This document shows, piece after piece, positions 1-11,402 of a stretch of 64,000 nucleotides of DNA. Each line of letters opens with the position of its first letter. Positions within the stretch are counted from its first letter, which is position 1. The notes under the pieces were generated by a model. The model saw only the letters and a program-made list of their open reading frames with translations, had not been told where the DNA came from and made no database searches. A program made the translations under genes and the position numbers. This DNA is from Struthio camelus (lineage: Eukaryota; Chordata; Aves; Struthioniformes; Struthionidae): positions 754,001 through 818,000 of the forward strand of contig NC_090954.1 in NCBI RefSeq assembly GCF_040807025.1, read 5' to 3'.

Positions 1-2314
1 GTGGTTGGCTTTTTTATTTGAAGCAAGAGAAGAAGCGGAGGGTTCATGTATTTGCCCGTGGACGCTCTGCTCCATCGTACTCTCGGATGTCCACCGTCAT
101 CCTGTTTATCCCGGCTGAACACGAGGCACTGCTGAAATCCCGCGAGGTCAAACCTCGGGCCCGGGGCTCACCCGCCGCGTGGCCCCATGGCTTGCGGCAC
201 GCGGGCTGAGCGCCGGCCAGCCCGGCTCGCCCCGGGCTCAGACCCGGATGTGCCCTGGTCATCGGCAGCTCGGGGGAGAAGCTCCCGGTGCTGCTGCCGT
301 CCCTGGAGTGTTAACGGAGGAGTCCTACTCCAGCACCCGTCTGCATTAACGAGAATAACCCACATCCATTTGGGTCGTAATCTGGCCTTTTCGGCTGCTG
401 GGTGCTGTTTGGCCAGTGCGTATCTTCTAAAGCAGCAGAGAGGCCGGGCTGCGTTGCCGGAAATGGCGTTCGCCAGCTCGGAGGAGAGCCCGCTGCCTAG
501 CTAGGCAGGGCTGCTGCACGCCCGCGCCGGGGTGAAGCGGGAAAGTGCCGACGCTGCAAAGCTAAATCAGGCTCCAGGATCAGAGCAGCTGCAATGAAAA
601 ATGTTCCTTTTCGTGTTCTTGTTGACAGCATATTCTGTTTACCTATTTTTTTCAACTAAACGTTGTAGAGGAGAAAAAGGTTATTTGAGGACAGTGCAGA
701 GATCTGATTTCATGCTAGAAAGCCCAGTTCTTCGTGTAGACAAAGCTCATCCTGGGCAGGACGGGGGACCTTTGGAGACGCGTCCTCTGGTTCGGACAGA
801 AGCTGCGAACGCTTGGCTGCTGCAGAATTGACGGCACAGCGTCGCCCCGCAGAAACGAGTCGTCTCCTTCCTCCCCCTCGCGCGTTGGCTGGTGATGTCC
901 TGCTGCCCCGTGATGGGCCTGGCAAGACCTCCAGCTGAAAATTAACTCGCCGCTTGTGCACGCTCTCCAGGGGAGCGAGGAACGACCCTCCTGCGCCACC
1001 CCCGGCTCGTTTAGCAAAGCAGGAGCCTCCCGGCCTCTCCAGCGCTCTCCCTTCTTCGTTTTAACGCTTTCACCGGAGGCGGCGGGGTGCCGCGCAGCCC
1101 TCCCCGCGGGGCGGCCGCAGGACCGAAGGTGCAGGACCGCCGCTGCCTCCCGCGGGGCCGCGCGCCTCCTTGCATCCGGCACAGATCGGGGCGAGGGGAG
1201 CTGAGCAGGTGGCGTGCTCGGCGCGTGTCAGGGCGCGTGGCTGGCTGGTCCTCGCCTGCCTTCGTTTTCTGGGTGCAAACGGGTCAGCGCAGACGAGCAA
1301 ACACAGTGGAGGGTTCTGCTGTGCCATCTCCGTGCTGGGGACAAGGGCTGGAGTAACGTGGCTGGGAACTGGGCTCTTCTCTAGGACAGAAATGAAGCAG
1401 GGTGAGCTCCCCCGTGCTACCCAGCAAGAGTCTTTAATGCCGAGCTAAAGAGATTGGTCGTAGAGATGGAAAGACGCGGCTGGACAGACGTCCCTCCAAT
1501 CTGTGGCATCTCTCTTGATGCTGGTGACAGTGGTCCGTACATGATAAGAACAATGCCCAATTTCAAGTGATTTTTTTTTTTAAGCCATATGTGCCCAGCT
1601 GATATTACTTAGAAATTGACTTTGTAAATACATTTAATGTGGAACTTCATTGGTCTCCTTCACACTGCTCAGACTGTGATTTATTCAAAGACTGATCAGA
1701 TTAAATTTGTAGGTTGCAGTGGCTATAAAATAACTACGCTGACTTCCCGCTGCACCACACATTGATTTCTAGAGAGCAGAAATGGTATGCAAGGCCCTAA
1801 ATCTTTTGGGCTGTTGTTACGTTGTTGATGGATGGGTCTCCGATGATCCTTCTTGCTTATTGCAGTCATTAAAAACAAAGGAGCTTCAACTATGCCAAGT
1901 AAAATCCTTTAAATACAGGCATTTGTCTGTTTTATGTCAAATGCAAAGGCAGAGCGCATCCCCCGCCGTCTCCGGACGCTCCCGGCGTGCGGTGGGAGAG
2001 CGGCCGCCCCCCAGGTCCCGGGAGTCCGCACCGTCCCCGGGGCCTGTCCCTGGGGTGCCAGGGCGGCGCCTTCCTCCTGGCTCAGCTTTTGGGAGCCTTC
2101 AAAGACAAACCAAAGCCTGCTTTCATAATACTGCATTTTTGGAAAGTGCGTGTTTTGCACCTCACACACGTTGTGGGCTCGTCAAGCAGGGTGGTAGGTC
2201 CTCGGCGCCGGAGCAGCCCGGTGGTGGCACAGGGCAGGAGCACGCAGCACCCGCAGTGTCCTGCACCATGTACACGCCAGCTGATGTTAGGACTTGTCCT
2301 TTCCTCTTCTGCAG
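1..2314 (+). other. PPP2R2B: Intron of PPP2R2B (3' part)
   Basis: No further PPP2R2B exon was recognised here: the residues preceding FEEPEDP in the family are not encoded. The stretch is ordinary intron with GC-rich, CpG-containing patches near 930-1250 and 1960-2080. Short open frames in these patches have no recognisable product. Confidence 0.75.
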
Positions 2315-2484
2315 TTTTTGAAGAGCCCGAAGACCCAAGTAACCGGTCATTTTTTTCTGAGATCATCTCCTCAATTTCCGATGTTAAATTCAGCCACAGC
2401 GGGAGGTATATCATGACCCGGGACTATCTCACAGTCAAAGTGTGGGACCTGAACATGGAGAACCGGCCCATCGAGACCTACCAG
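2315..2484 (+). CDS. PPP2R2B: PPP2R2B exon (third from last)
   Basis: The acceptor ttctgcag precedes 2315 and the donor gtaagc follows 2484. It encodes the [19 protein letters not shown] stretch and a WD strand through NRPIETYQ. It enters with two bases of a split Phe codon and leaves in phase 0. Confidence 0.95.
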
Positions 2485-4018
2485 GTAAGCATCAGAGGGA
2501 CAGATCTGACACATGGGACCATCCTGCCATTAAATCTTGGCCAAGAAAATGAAGAACTGTTAAATATGGGCTTGGGTGACCCAGTGAATTGTAGCCTGTT
2601 TGCCATGGACAAGGACAGAGCGCTCTGGGGCTGGCTACCAGCTGGGCTGTATTTCAGCCTTAAGCCCCGGTGACGGTCCCTGAAGCGTGGTCGCGCGCTC
2701 ACTCTGCCTGTCCCCCTCTGCTCCCAGGTTCACGACTACCTCCGAAGCAAGCTGTGCTCGCTCTACGAGAACGACTGCATCTTCGATAAGTTTGAGTGTG
2801 TGTGGAATGGGTCTGACAGGTGAGAAAGATGGCGGAGGGGGGACAGTGTGGGTCAGGAAGGGGGGGGGGGGGGGTTCTGCTTCCCTGGGTACCGTTCTGT
2901 GCTTGGAGATGCCTCACGGGTAAGAGAGGTATGACTTTTTTTCTTTTTTTTTTGTATTTATTATAGAGGTTAAATTCAAACCAGAACTCAGGCCTAACGA
3001 GCCATAGCAAACCTCTGTAACACTGGTGGCTTTCATGTCCTTCTCTGCAGTCCTTTCACTGGGCCTTTGGGTGCCTGCACAGAAGTTTGCTGCAGGGTCT
3101 GGAGAACTTGTCTCAACAGTGCATCGTTAAAATGACCTGCATTTAGACCCTTTTATCCAACCACCTCCAAATTTCAAGCATTGTTGAGGGGATCTGGAGG
3201 TCCAGGCACAGTCCTGGTATTGGATATGGTTCTGGTACTGCATCTTACCAAATCCAGAAGAGGCCTAATCTCTTGTATTGGTCTGGATGCAGCTGGAGTC
3301 TCAGGAGATTAACCATTCTTGGGGGCATTATTCAAGAGAATGATGATAATGTATTTTGGCCACTGATTACAAAAAAAAAATTATAATAACTATCCATGCA
3401 TAAATTGCACCATCTCAAGTGGCAGAAAACATGCAAAACCGGTTGGCCACACGAGATTTCTACAGTTTTTTTCTCTGAAGAGAATGCCGAACCATCGGAG
3501 CAGATTAATGAGGCACAACTGGGCCTCAAACCTGAGTTCCAGATCTAATCTAAATCTCATTATATCACCAGATACTCAGTTCGCCTCTAGTCAAAAGGCA
3601 GCTTGCCTCTAAAAAGGCGTGAAAATCATTCGGTTCAGGTCAGCTAAATCTTTGCCATAAAGACTAATTTCCATATTAGTTATTATCCTGAAGGCTATTT
3701 CAGGATCAGTTGTTACCCCATCCTCCCTTCGCCCGCAGCGTCATCATGACCGGCTCCTACAACAACTTCTTCCGCATGTTCGACCGCAACACGAAGCGGG
3801 ACGTCACGCTGGAGGCCTCGCGGGAGAACAGCAAGCCCCGGGCCATCCTCAAGCCCCGCAAGGTCTGCGTCGGGGGCAAGCGGAGGAAAGACGAAATCAG
3901 TGTGGACAGTCTGGACTTTAGCAAAAAGATCCTGCATACAGCTTGGCACCCTTCGGAAAATATCATCGCCGTGGCAGCGACAAATAACCTGTATATATTC
4001 CAGGACAAGGTTAACTAG
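2315..4018 (+). CDS. PPP2R2B: PP2A regulatory subunit B55-beta, last three coding exons (partial gene)
   Basis: This is the C-terminal ~180 residues of the B55/PR55 family, the WD40 beta-propeller subunit that targets the PP2A A-C core to its substrates. Coding exons are 2315-2484, 2728-2819 and 3739-4018. All junctions are GT-AG and the phases join cleanly (170+92+280 nt, opening with the last two bases of a Phe codon). A WD-type strand ending VKVWDL lies in the first exon, and the protein ends FQDKVN-stop, as B55-alpha and -beta do. Family-distinguishing residues ([40 protein letters not shown]) fit the beta paralogue rather than alpha (VHEYL, CCWNG, CASGKRKK). The family is usually about 443 aa, so roughly the first 60% lies left of the window. 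Convergence with TCERG1 fits the conserved block. Identity is very secure; assignment to beta is strong. Confidence 0.95.
2728..2819 (+). CDS. PPP2R2B: PPP2R2B exon (second from last)
   Basis: The acceptor ctcccag ends at 2727 and the donor gtgaga starts at 2820. The 92 nt encode [19 protein letters not shown] through WNGSD, leaving AG of a split Ser codon. The preceding intron is only 243 bp. A 15-base G run lies about 40 bp downstream of the donor. Confidence 0.95.
3739..4018 (+). CDS. PPP2R2B: PPP2R2B terminal coding exon
   Basis: The acceptor gcccgcag ends at 3738 and the TAG stop is at 4016-4018. It encodes the last propeller blades ([20 protein letters not shown], then [20 protein letters not shown]) and the family ending IFQDKVN. 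Codon use is GC-rich at the start of the exon and less so toward the stop. Confidence 0.95.
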
Positions 4019-4901
4019 GAGGACAAGTTATTCTTTAGGAAGCTCATGTACTGAATACTAGTAAACACACGATTTCAAATGTTTCTTTTCTTTCTTTCTT
4101 TTTTCCCCCCTTTCTCTTCCCTGTTCATGTGTTTAACTGCCCCTCTGCGCGTACCAGCGGCGCGGAGGCGAGCCACCAGGTTTCGGTGTCCTCGGCCTGC
4201 CGGCAGCCAGCGCCGCAGGCCGGCGTTCGTTCCCGTTGCTTTACGAGCTGAGAGGTGACACGGTCCCTTCAGGAGCAGGTTTGGGAGCTGCAGGGTTTCG
4301 TTCTCCCAGGGTCCGCTGGCGGCGGCGGTGCGGCTGCAGATGTCCGCCGAGCTGGGCGAGCGGCAGTGTGGGACGTGAACAGGCAGCCGTGCTTGGGAAG
4401 GAAGGGGAGGAGGGTGCGTGTGCCTGAGCGTGTGCGCGGCTGGGCCTTTGGTTAAAGCAGTCCCAGCCTGATCTTTTTTTTTTTAAACTTTATTCTGGAA
4501 GTAGTCCATCTGTTAGTTTGCAAAATCAGAATGTTGTCCCCTTTGCCACTTTTCGCGTTTGTTCTTTTTATTATTATTATTCCATATTTTTACCAACGGA
4601 GACAGCAAAACCAAACACAAAGCGGACAGATCAGATTTGCGCTGGACAAGCGTAAAGGGGAGGGGAGATGTTCTCGCCAGGGCTGCTACCCTCCCTCTGC
4701 ACCCCCCGAAACTCTCCTGAGGATTTGGCTTTGTAGATACTGTGGTGCCTTTTTTTGGTATGCAAAATACCTTTATAACTGATGCTTCCAAAATGCATTG
4801 ATTGCAAACCAAATTGAACCTGGGCTTTTCTTTGCAGTTCTTGTATTTTGTTTTGGTCATTTTTAACTGTTCTGTTGTAATCATCTCTTGCATGTTGTGA
4901 C

Positions 4902-4938
<37 letters not shown>

Positions 4939-5221
4939 CTCTCTCTCTCTTTTTCTTTTTTAATTAATTTATTTATTTATTCAATTTTTTTTAAAGATAA
5001 GTTGCTAATTTATGACATTCTAAAAAGGAAACCAACCATATATTGCTGTTAGCACCTGACTGCTTCAGAGAGAGGCTGTCTATGGGTCTAGGTTATAATA
5101 ATAATAATGGTAATAATAATAAAAACAATAACTCTTCCTCTTTGCATGGCAAGGCTGCCCCTTTCTGCCATAAAGATTGTTCAGTCCCCTCCTTTACTCA
5201 AGCAACTGTTCAATAAATAAA
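4019..5221 (+). other. PPP2R2B: Probable PPP2R2B 3'UTR
   Basis: Non-coding sequence follows the TAG stop. The first strong sense poly(A) signals are two overlapping AATAAA hexamers at 5212-5221. Long pyrimidine and AT-rich tracts lie between. The true cleavage site is inferred, and a later AATAAA at 6239 is an alternative. Confidence 0.45.
4905..4950. repeat. (TC)n microsatellite
   Basis: About 23 TC dinucleotides, interrupted once by a GTTT, followed by T-rich sequence. It lies in the probable PPP2R2B 3'UTR. Confidence 0.95.
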
Positions 5222-5796
5222 TACATAAATACTGAGTTTCCATGCAGTCTGAAAACTGCTCCCGCGACAAAAAGCAAAGGAACAAACGAAGTCGGCGGCA
5301 CGATTGGCCCCGCCGCCTCGGGAGCGGGTCGCCAGCGGGGCGGCCGGCGGCCCACCGCCCGCGGGCCCGGCTTTGAGGGCAAAGCGCGCTCCCCAGGCAG
5401 CCGCTTCCGCAAGGCACGGCCAGGATTCGCTGCGCTTCCCGGGGTGGCCGCGAGCTGCAGCGACGCCGGGCCGAGGTGCCCCCGCTGCGCCGGGGGTTGG
5501 AGCCGAGCGTTCGCCTTGCTGAAAGCAACGAGTACAAGAAAAGGAATAAAAAAGTGCACTGGCTTATAAAGTGATTACAGGTGATGGCTTTCAGGAGTAA
5601 CTTTTTTTTTTTTTTAATGAAATGTTTTAAAAAAAAAAAAGGCAAATGAATCATTTTTTAAAAAAAAACATGTTTTCTGTTCCTGTAAAGAAAGCCTGCA
5701 CTCTGGTGTCAGAAGTAAAGTTGTCCCGAACGTGTCCTCGTGTGGCGTCATTGGTTGGCATGGTGTTAAGTGCGATGCGTCCCCATTCCTGTCCCT
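5222..5796. other. Gene-free interval with a GC-rich patch
   Basis: A CpG-rich patch spans about 5290-5515 and is followed by A- and T-homopolymer runs at 5600-5670. No supported gene. Open frames over the patch are arginine/proline-rich compositional artefacts. Confidence 0.7.
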
Positions 5797-6213
5797 GCTC
5801 TGGCGCGTGGGGTGGGTGCGTGTCCCCATCCATCCCTGTCCCCATCTCCATCTCCGTCCCCATCCCCGTCGCCCCTGTGCGGGGCCATGGGGGCTGGTGC
5901 ATCTCCCCATCCCTGTCCCCATCTCCATCCTCATCCCTGTCGCTGTCCCCACGTGCCAGCTGGTGCATGTCCCCGTCCCCATGCTCGTGTGTGGGGCTGG
6001 GGCATGTCCCACCCCCCCTGTGCTGGCGCAGGGGGCTGATGCCTCTTCCCATCCCCGTTCCCCCGTGCCAGCGCGTGGGGCTGGTGCATGTCCCCATGCC
6101 CGTCCCCGTCTCCATCCCTGTCCCCATTCCCATCCCCGTTCCCCCGTGCCAGCGCGTGGGGCTGGTGCATGTCCCCGTCTCCGTCCCCGTCTCCATCCCT
6201 GTCCCCAATTGTG
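5797..6213. repeat. C-rich minisatellite built on CCCCAT/CCCTGT hexamers
   Basis: Tandem hexamers of type CCCCATCCCTGT and CCCCATCTCCAT are interspersed with a spacer containing GTGCCAGCGCGTGGGGCTGG. The spacer-plus-hexamer block recurs at about 6063 and 6144, a period near 82 bp. The hexamer structure keeps several frames open, so the 169-190 codon frames here are not genes. The complementary strand resembles the minisatellite at 52.0 kb. Confidence 0.9.
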
Positions 6214-8085
6214 CTTGATTGCATGGGGACGTTCATCCTAATAAACAAACTGGTTGGGCTAATTGCTTGGACCTTACCCTGGGTCGTCTAATCAAACGTG
6301 GTAGTTCATGGAGCCCGACGCTCGCTCTAGCGCCGCACAAATACGCGCGTGCTCCCGGCTGACGGCCTCCGCGGCCGAACCGCGCTAAGGGGGCGCACGC
6401 GGTTGGTTCAATTTGACGCTGAAAACCTGATCCTACTTCTGCGGCGCTGATAGACGACTCAGGTTGCCGGGGGCTGAGACCCCGGAGCCCCGCAGACGCG
6501 CGCCGCCCGCCCGGCTTGGGCCGTTTTTGCCGCTTTTCCCCGGCTGCTGGCGCTGTGCCCCGCGCGGGGAGGGGGCCGCGGGGAGGGAGAGGGGCCGCTC
6601 TTGGCAGTAAAACAGTGGCTGCAGTGAATGGCTCACCCTCTTCGGGAGGACAAATCTCACTTTGTGATAAAGCATTAAAACAAACTGCCCATTGCCCTGC
6701 AGCCCGTGCGCCAGCTCGCTGCTGCTCCTGACGATGGATTTAAAGAGAGGCACCTGGCTGCAAGCTGCAGGGCATGGACTACACTGCCGAGGAAACGTTA
6801 GTCAAGCAGACACTCATTTACCTTCGCAGTAACTGCATGACCTTCATCTACCAAAACGTGCACGAACCCAAGCCAGTGTCGTCCTGGGTGCACAAAGCGC
6901 TTCCCGGCTGGGCAGCGGGACGCTGCCGGGGGAGCCGCTGTCCGGCGCCGGCTACGCAGAGCGCCCGTCCACGTTTCCAGCACGGCTTTTGACATTTTAA
7001 CGGCCACATCTGTCTTTACCTCTGCAAATCACATTATGTATACAGCGCTTTGGACGCCTGTCGCAGAGGAACCTGGTCCTAGCTTTTCCTTGCCCCAGCA
7101 GTTTCCACAGGATGTTACCAAGACATGTCAGCCCAGGCTCTCTCTGGGGCGCCAGCAAGGCAGCTGAGGGATCTCAGTGCTACGGACCTGGTGAAGCTAG
7201 AGGCAGGCTACCTGAACTGGGTACAGCGACTGACAAACACAAAATGACAATATTTGTGATGGAAAGGCTCTCCTTTTTGGAGTGCAGATGTTGGCAAAAC
7301 CTTGCAGCTGCCTGGGTCCTCAGCCTTGGTCGGAGGAACCCACCACCAACCATCCATGTCCCAGAGCAGGTCCTGGCTTGTTGAGGTCCTAGCTGCCACC
7401 CCGGAGAGGCAGCAGCAACCCGTCTGCCCGTGGGGCACAAGCCCGGATGGCCGCTCGCTAGAAGCAATTGCACACCAATGAAATGTGAGGAGAAGATCAG
7501 TGGTATTAGTGTAAGATTACATTTTAAATAGATCGGACTGGAGGTTCTTATTCACTCCTACAACTGAGGGTGAGACACGACAAAATTAGACTTATACGAC
7601 CATTATTAGCTACTGCCTATAATCATTGCTCAGCAACAGCCAAATTCTCACAGTGCTGCGAAGCACTGAATTAAAGTAAAATCACAAAGATCATAATAAA
7701 TGATCTATTCTTCCCTCCTTAGGTTTCCAGAGGGAACTAATTCACCGAGAGCTTTCTTCCCCGTGATTCTTGGTTTGTGTCTCATCGCTTCATGCCGATA
7801 CGGACCCCTGAGCATAACTGCCTGACCAGGCAGGCTGAGGGGTTAATGCCCGCGATAGGACGCTAGCTCGGTGTGCACTGCTGGAAATTGCTGCAGGAGA
7901 AGTCAGTCGTACATTACACAAGCGAAAGAGCATTATTTCCAAAGCTTGCTTGAAGGAACATGAAGAAAAGGAGCAAGGACTAGCTCTGATGAGTTAATAC
8001 CCATTTATTGCTGCGAAACAATACTAGAGGTTGAACGCGTTACCATGCTTTATCATTTACCTTGAGGACGAATGAAAGCAATTTA
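6214..8085. other. Intergenic, no gene seen
   Basis: Interval between the convergent 3' ends of PPP2R2B and TCERG1. GC-rich patches at about 6310-6600 and 6880-6980 are separated by single-copy AT-rich sequence. 7480-8080 is notably free of simple repeats and could hold conserved non-coding DNA, but nothing coding is supported. No GPCR-length frame is present. Confidence 0.6.
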
Positions 8086-9200
8086 CACACAGGGCACAGT
8101 TATAAAACTAATGGTTCGGCCGCCGTTAGGGTCATCTGACGCCATATCCTCAAGGCAGCGGCGGCTGACGGTCGAGGGATGGCTCATAAAAACCATGAAA
8201 CGTTCGACCTGCGCTGATTTAAACGAGCTGAGCAGCAGTTGCGCTAGTCAGCCGCCATCCGGCGCGGCCGGGGTGACCGGCCGGCTCCCCGCCAGCGGCT
8301 CCCCGCCGACCGGAGCGGCACCGGCCTCGCCGGGCTCCCGCGCCTCGTCCTCCCTCGCGCCAAGGGCCCTGGCGGCCGCGGCCTCGCCAAAGCGCCGCGG
8401 CGAGCGCTGCCCTGGCGCCGCCGCCGAGGTGCCGCGCGGCGGGGACCTGCCGTGGTGGAGAGGGTCAGTCCCGGGGTGAGGGGGCCTCAAACACCCGCAA
8501 GCGGGTGATTCCTGATGGGGCTCCTCAGGAAACGGCCTACGACGAGCAGGGCGTCCCGGCTAACGACGCCCCGGGGGACGCTCTCCCGGCCCCACGGCTC
8601 CCGCGGCGGCCGGCTCCGGGCGGTTTTGGGACCAGCCCCGCTCGGGGCAGCGCGCCGCTGCCGGCCCCCTCGACGGCGGCTCGGGGCAGCGAGGAGCCAG
8701 CGCGGGGGCAGCGGCCAGGCCGGGGCCTGCAGCCGCTCTGCCGGCGGAGCGGCCTGCCCGGGCGAGGGGCGGCCTGCGGCCCCCACCCCGGCCGGCCCTC
8801 CGCCGCCCCCGGCCCACGCAGGTAAACCAACGCCCCCCCCAACAGCTGGTCTCCGTCAAGAAGATAAATTGGAATTAATGACCGTCTCGCTCACGCAATG
8901 AACAAGTTAACCGCATTTTAAGGACGGAGCCGTAAAAGCCGCCCGGCCTCCTGCAGGGATCTGCTAAGCTGAGCGAAGAGAAGCCCACCCCGGGGGGCCG
9001 GAGCCGCCGCCGAGCTGCTTCGCTCCTTCTCGCCGTCGCAGATCAAAAGCCGCCGCCATCCCCGGGCTGACGCCGGGGCACCGCCGGGACCGGCCGGGCC
9101 GTGGCAGGTCCCGCCGCCGCCCCAAAGGCGTCCAGCTTTCGGCGGCGAGCGGAGCCTCTTCCCTGCCCGCAGGCCTGGCCAAAGCGTCTCTGCGCCGCCT
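8086..9200. other. Orphan CpG-island-like cluster
   Basis: High G+C with frequent CG dinucleotides at about 8105-8480, 8530-8830 and 8980-9190, far from any recognised promoter. Open frames on both strands are Ala/Pro/Gly/Arg-rich and mutually overlapping, as expected from composition. It may be a promoter of an unrecognised non-coding transcript or simply GC-rich avian intergenic DNA. Confidence 0.6.
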
Positions 9201-11396
9201 TCTTGCGCTTCAAACGCTTAGTTTGTTCGTTTAAAAAAAAAAAAAAAAAAAAAGAAGACTTTAGAGAAGTTTAAAGTTAAGAAATAAAAAGCAGCGGTTC
9301 TGTTTGTCGGATGGCTCGATCGCGGTTGTCAGACAGGCACAGGAAGCAAGGAAAAAACTGCTTTTAAAATAGGCAAAGGCAGGAAATACGCTGAATCCAA
9401 AATCAGGGAAAGGAAGCAAAACCAGCTAGGAAATAAAAAAGTCACGACAGAGACGACGATAAATTAACAACGGCATCGAAGATACAGACAGCGTGCAAAT
9501 CAACTGGGTCAGGACCGATGTGCCGCGGATAAAACGCCTCCGGCAGGCAGCAGGACCTCGTGGGCGCCGGCGCCGAGCCGGGGCTCCCGCCGGCCCCGGA
9601 CGAGAGCGGTCGCGGGGTCGGCCGCGGCCCCCGCGGCAGGAACGAGCCGTCGCCCAGCGGGGAGGGAGCCGGGGCCGCATCCCGCCGCTCCCCGGGGCCC
9701 ACGCGCAGACCGCCCTGGTGGAGCGCCTGCTCCCGGACTTTGGGGGCCAGCGGGCTGTTTTAGAGCCACGCTGAGGTGAGAGCTGCAGCACAGGGTTTGC
9801 TTGACTTGCAACTGTAAAACAGGACTTCGCGTACGGACTAAGTCACCCTTTTAAGCGGGCACAGATTTTAAAGGATGTTTGCTAAGTCAAGCGTGCTCAC
9901 CGTGGGACAGTTTTCCTTTTTTGAACTGACGCTATCATAGCATGTACCTTTAGACACCTTTTCCTTGGTGGAACAGTTCCTGCTCACCTTGTACTGTGCT
10001 TCTGAGTAAGTTACTTGTGTCAAAGTCTGTTTTCAAACGTGAACAAATAAGTGAAAGCTCTTTCCCTTAGCGAGCTTTGGATCACCTAATTATCTTAAGA
10101 CACCCGACATTCAAAAATAACATGAAGAATTTGTGCTAATTGAGGGTCTGATTTCCTAACACAAGCTGAACTATAGCAGCCTCGGGGTTTCTCCAGGCCC
10201 AGCACTTACACTGGGGACTTGTGTAGCTCTACAACCCCCAACATGTCTGCAGCGTTGGCGTCACCAAAATCAAGGAAGGCCTGAGCCTAAAAAATTCCTA
10301 ATCGCACTTGTAGCCTACCTTGCAAACTGCCCTTGCTGCAGGGCATCCTCCGTCACAGTCACGCAGCCAAAGCTGAGCTAGTTTTTGTATTTTCCAAGTG
10401 GGACTACAATTCACAGACAAGTCCAACATAGGTGGCCTTAAGCAAGCTACCATCCTGCTTACTGGACCCTCACTCACAGCAAAGGCCTTGCACTCGCCTG
10501 GTTTCCAGATGATTTGGGCACAGCCAGACTGATGACCTTACAGGGCACCACGAGCTGGCAGTCCGGCAGAGACGATCCTCTGTGTTGGGGGGGTGGAGGT
10601 CTGTCAGACCACAACAGACCACTGAAGACCACTAACTTAGCTGCACAGAAACAACTCATTTTTTTACATGTTTGTGAAGCAGGAAATTTAAGGTGTGTTT
10701 ACACAGTCCTATATGGAGCTACTGTGAGCAAAGCTTTCTTAAATCTGCAGAGCTCAACGAGCACGTGCTGCATGCGCTTGTCTGCCCGGCATGGAGCAGG
10801 TGGACACTAACAAGAGCATTAGCTAGGAGGGATGCTTTGCCTAAATTCAACAGGGTACACGTTCTTACTACGACCATCATGTTTTAGATGTCACTGGTAC
10901 AAAGCCCTCCCCACTCTGACTCGGTACTCAAGACTACCTGGGAACTCTCCATGGCTGGTCTCCCCAAAAATAATTTGGGGCAAATCAATTTTTCCTCATG
11001 GAGGAATCAATCCTTCCCCACCCCTCACCCCTTGCCAGAAAAGGGACAAAAGGAAGATATGCGTCAAATAGGGAAGAAATAAATAGAAGGAAATACAGAC
11101 ACCACCTCCCGTAAAATCTAATTCTTCAGTCTTTTTGTTGAATGAAAGTAGAAAAATTGTGAAATGTGATTTGCAAATAATTGTTTGGCATCCAGCTGCA
11201 CATATATTGATCTGAATGTTGTTGATGAAATTTAATTTGGCGTTACACAGTACCATAAGCACTGTTTTGCCAAACACAGTCAAAAACTTAGGCAGCATGG
11301 CTTAGGTTTTGTTTGCTTTACTCTTAAATTCACGGCTAACAAAATTTAACAAAAACTAGTATTAGGCCTGTACAATCCATATATAAAAAGGGTTGG
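9201..11396. other. Intergenic, no gene seen; CpG patch at 9.5-9.8 kb
   Basis: A 22-base poly-A tract lies near 9233-9254 and another CpG-rich patch at about 9520-9775. From 9800 onward the sequence is moderate in GC, single-copy, and has no recognisable gene. Confidence 0.6.
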
Positions 11397-11402
11397 TTTA
11401 TT
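11397..11402 (-). terminator. TCERG1: Candidate poly(A) signal of TCERG1
   Basis: AATAAA on the minus strand, the distal of two candidates (the other is 11550-11555) downstream of the TCERG1 stop codon. Confidence 0.4.

Noticed and set aside
1782-2321. 179-codon frame left of the PPP2R2B exon at 2315
   Set aside because: It reaches the exon in the wrong frame and encodes no B55 residues. The real exon starts after ttctgcag at 2314.
5646-6241. Frames of 169-190 codons at 5.6-6.2 kb
   Set aside because: Shadow translation of the CCCCAT-type minisatellite.
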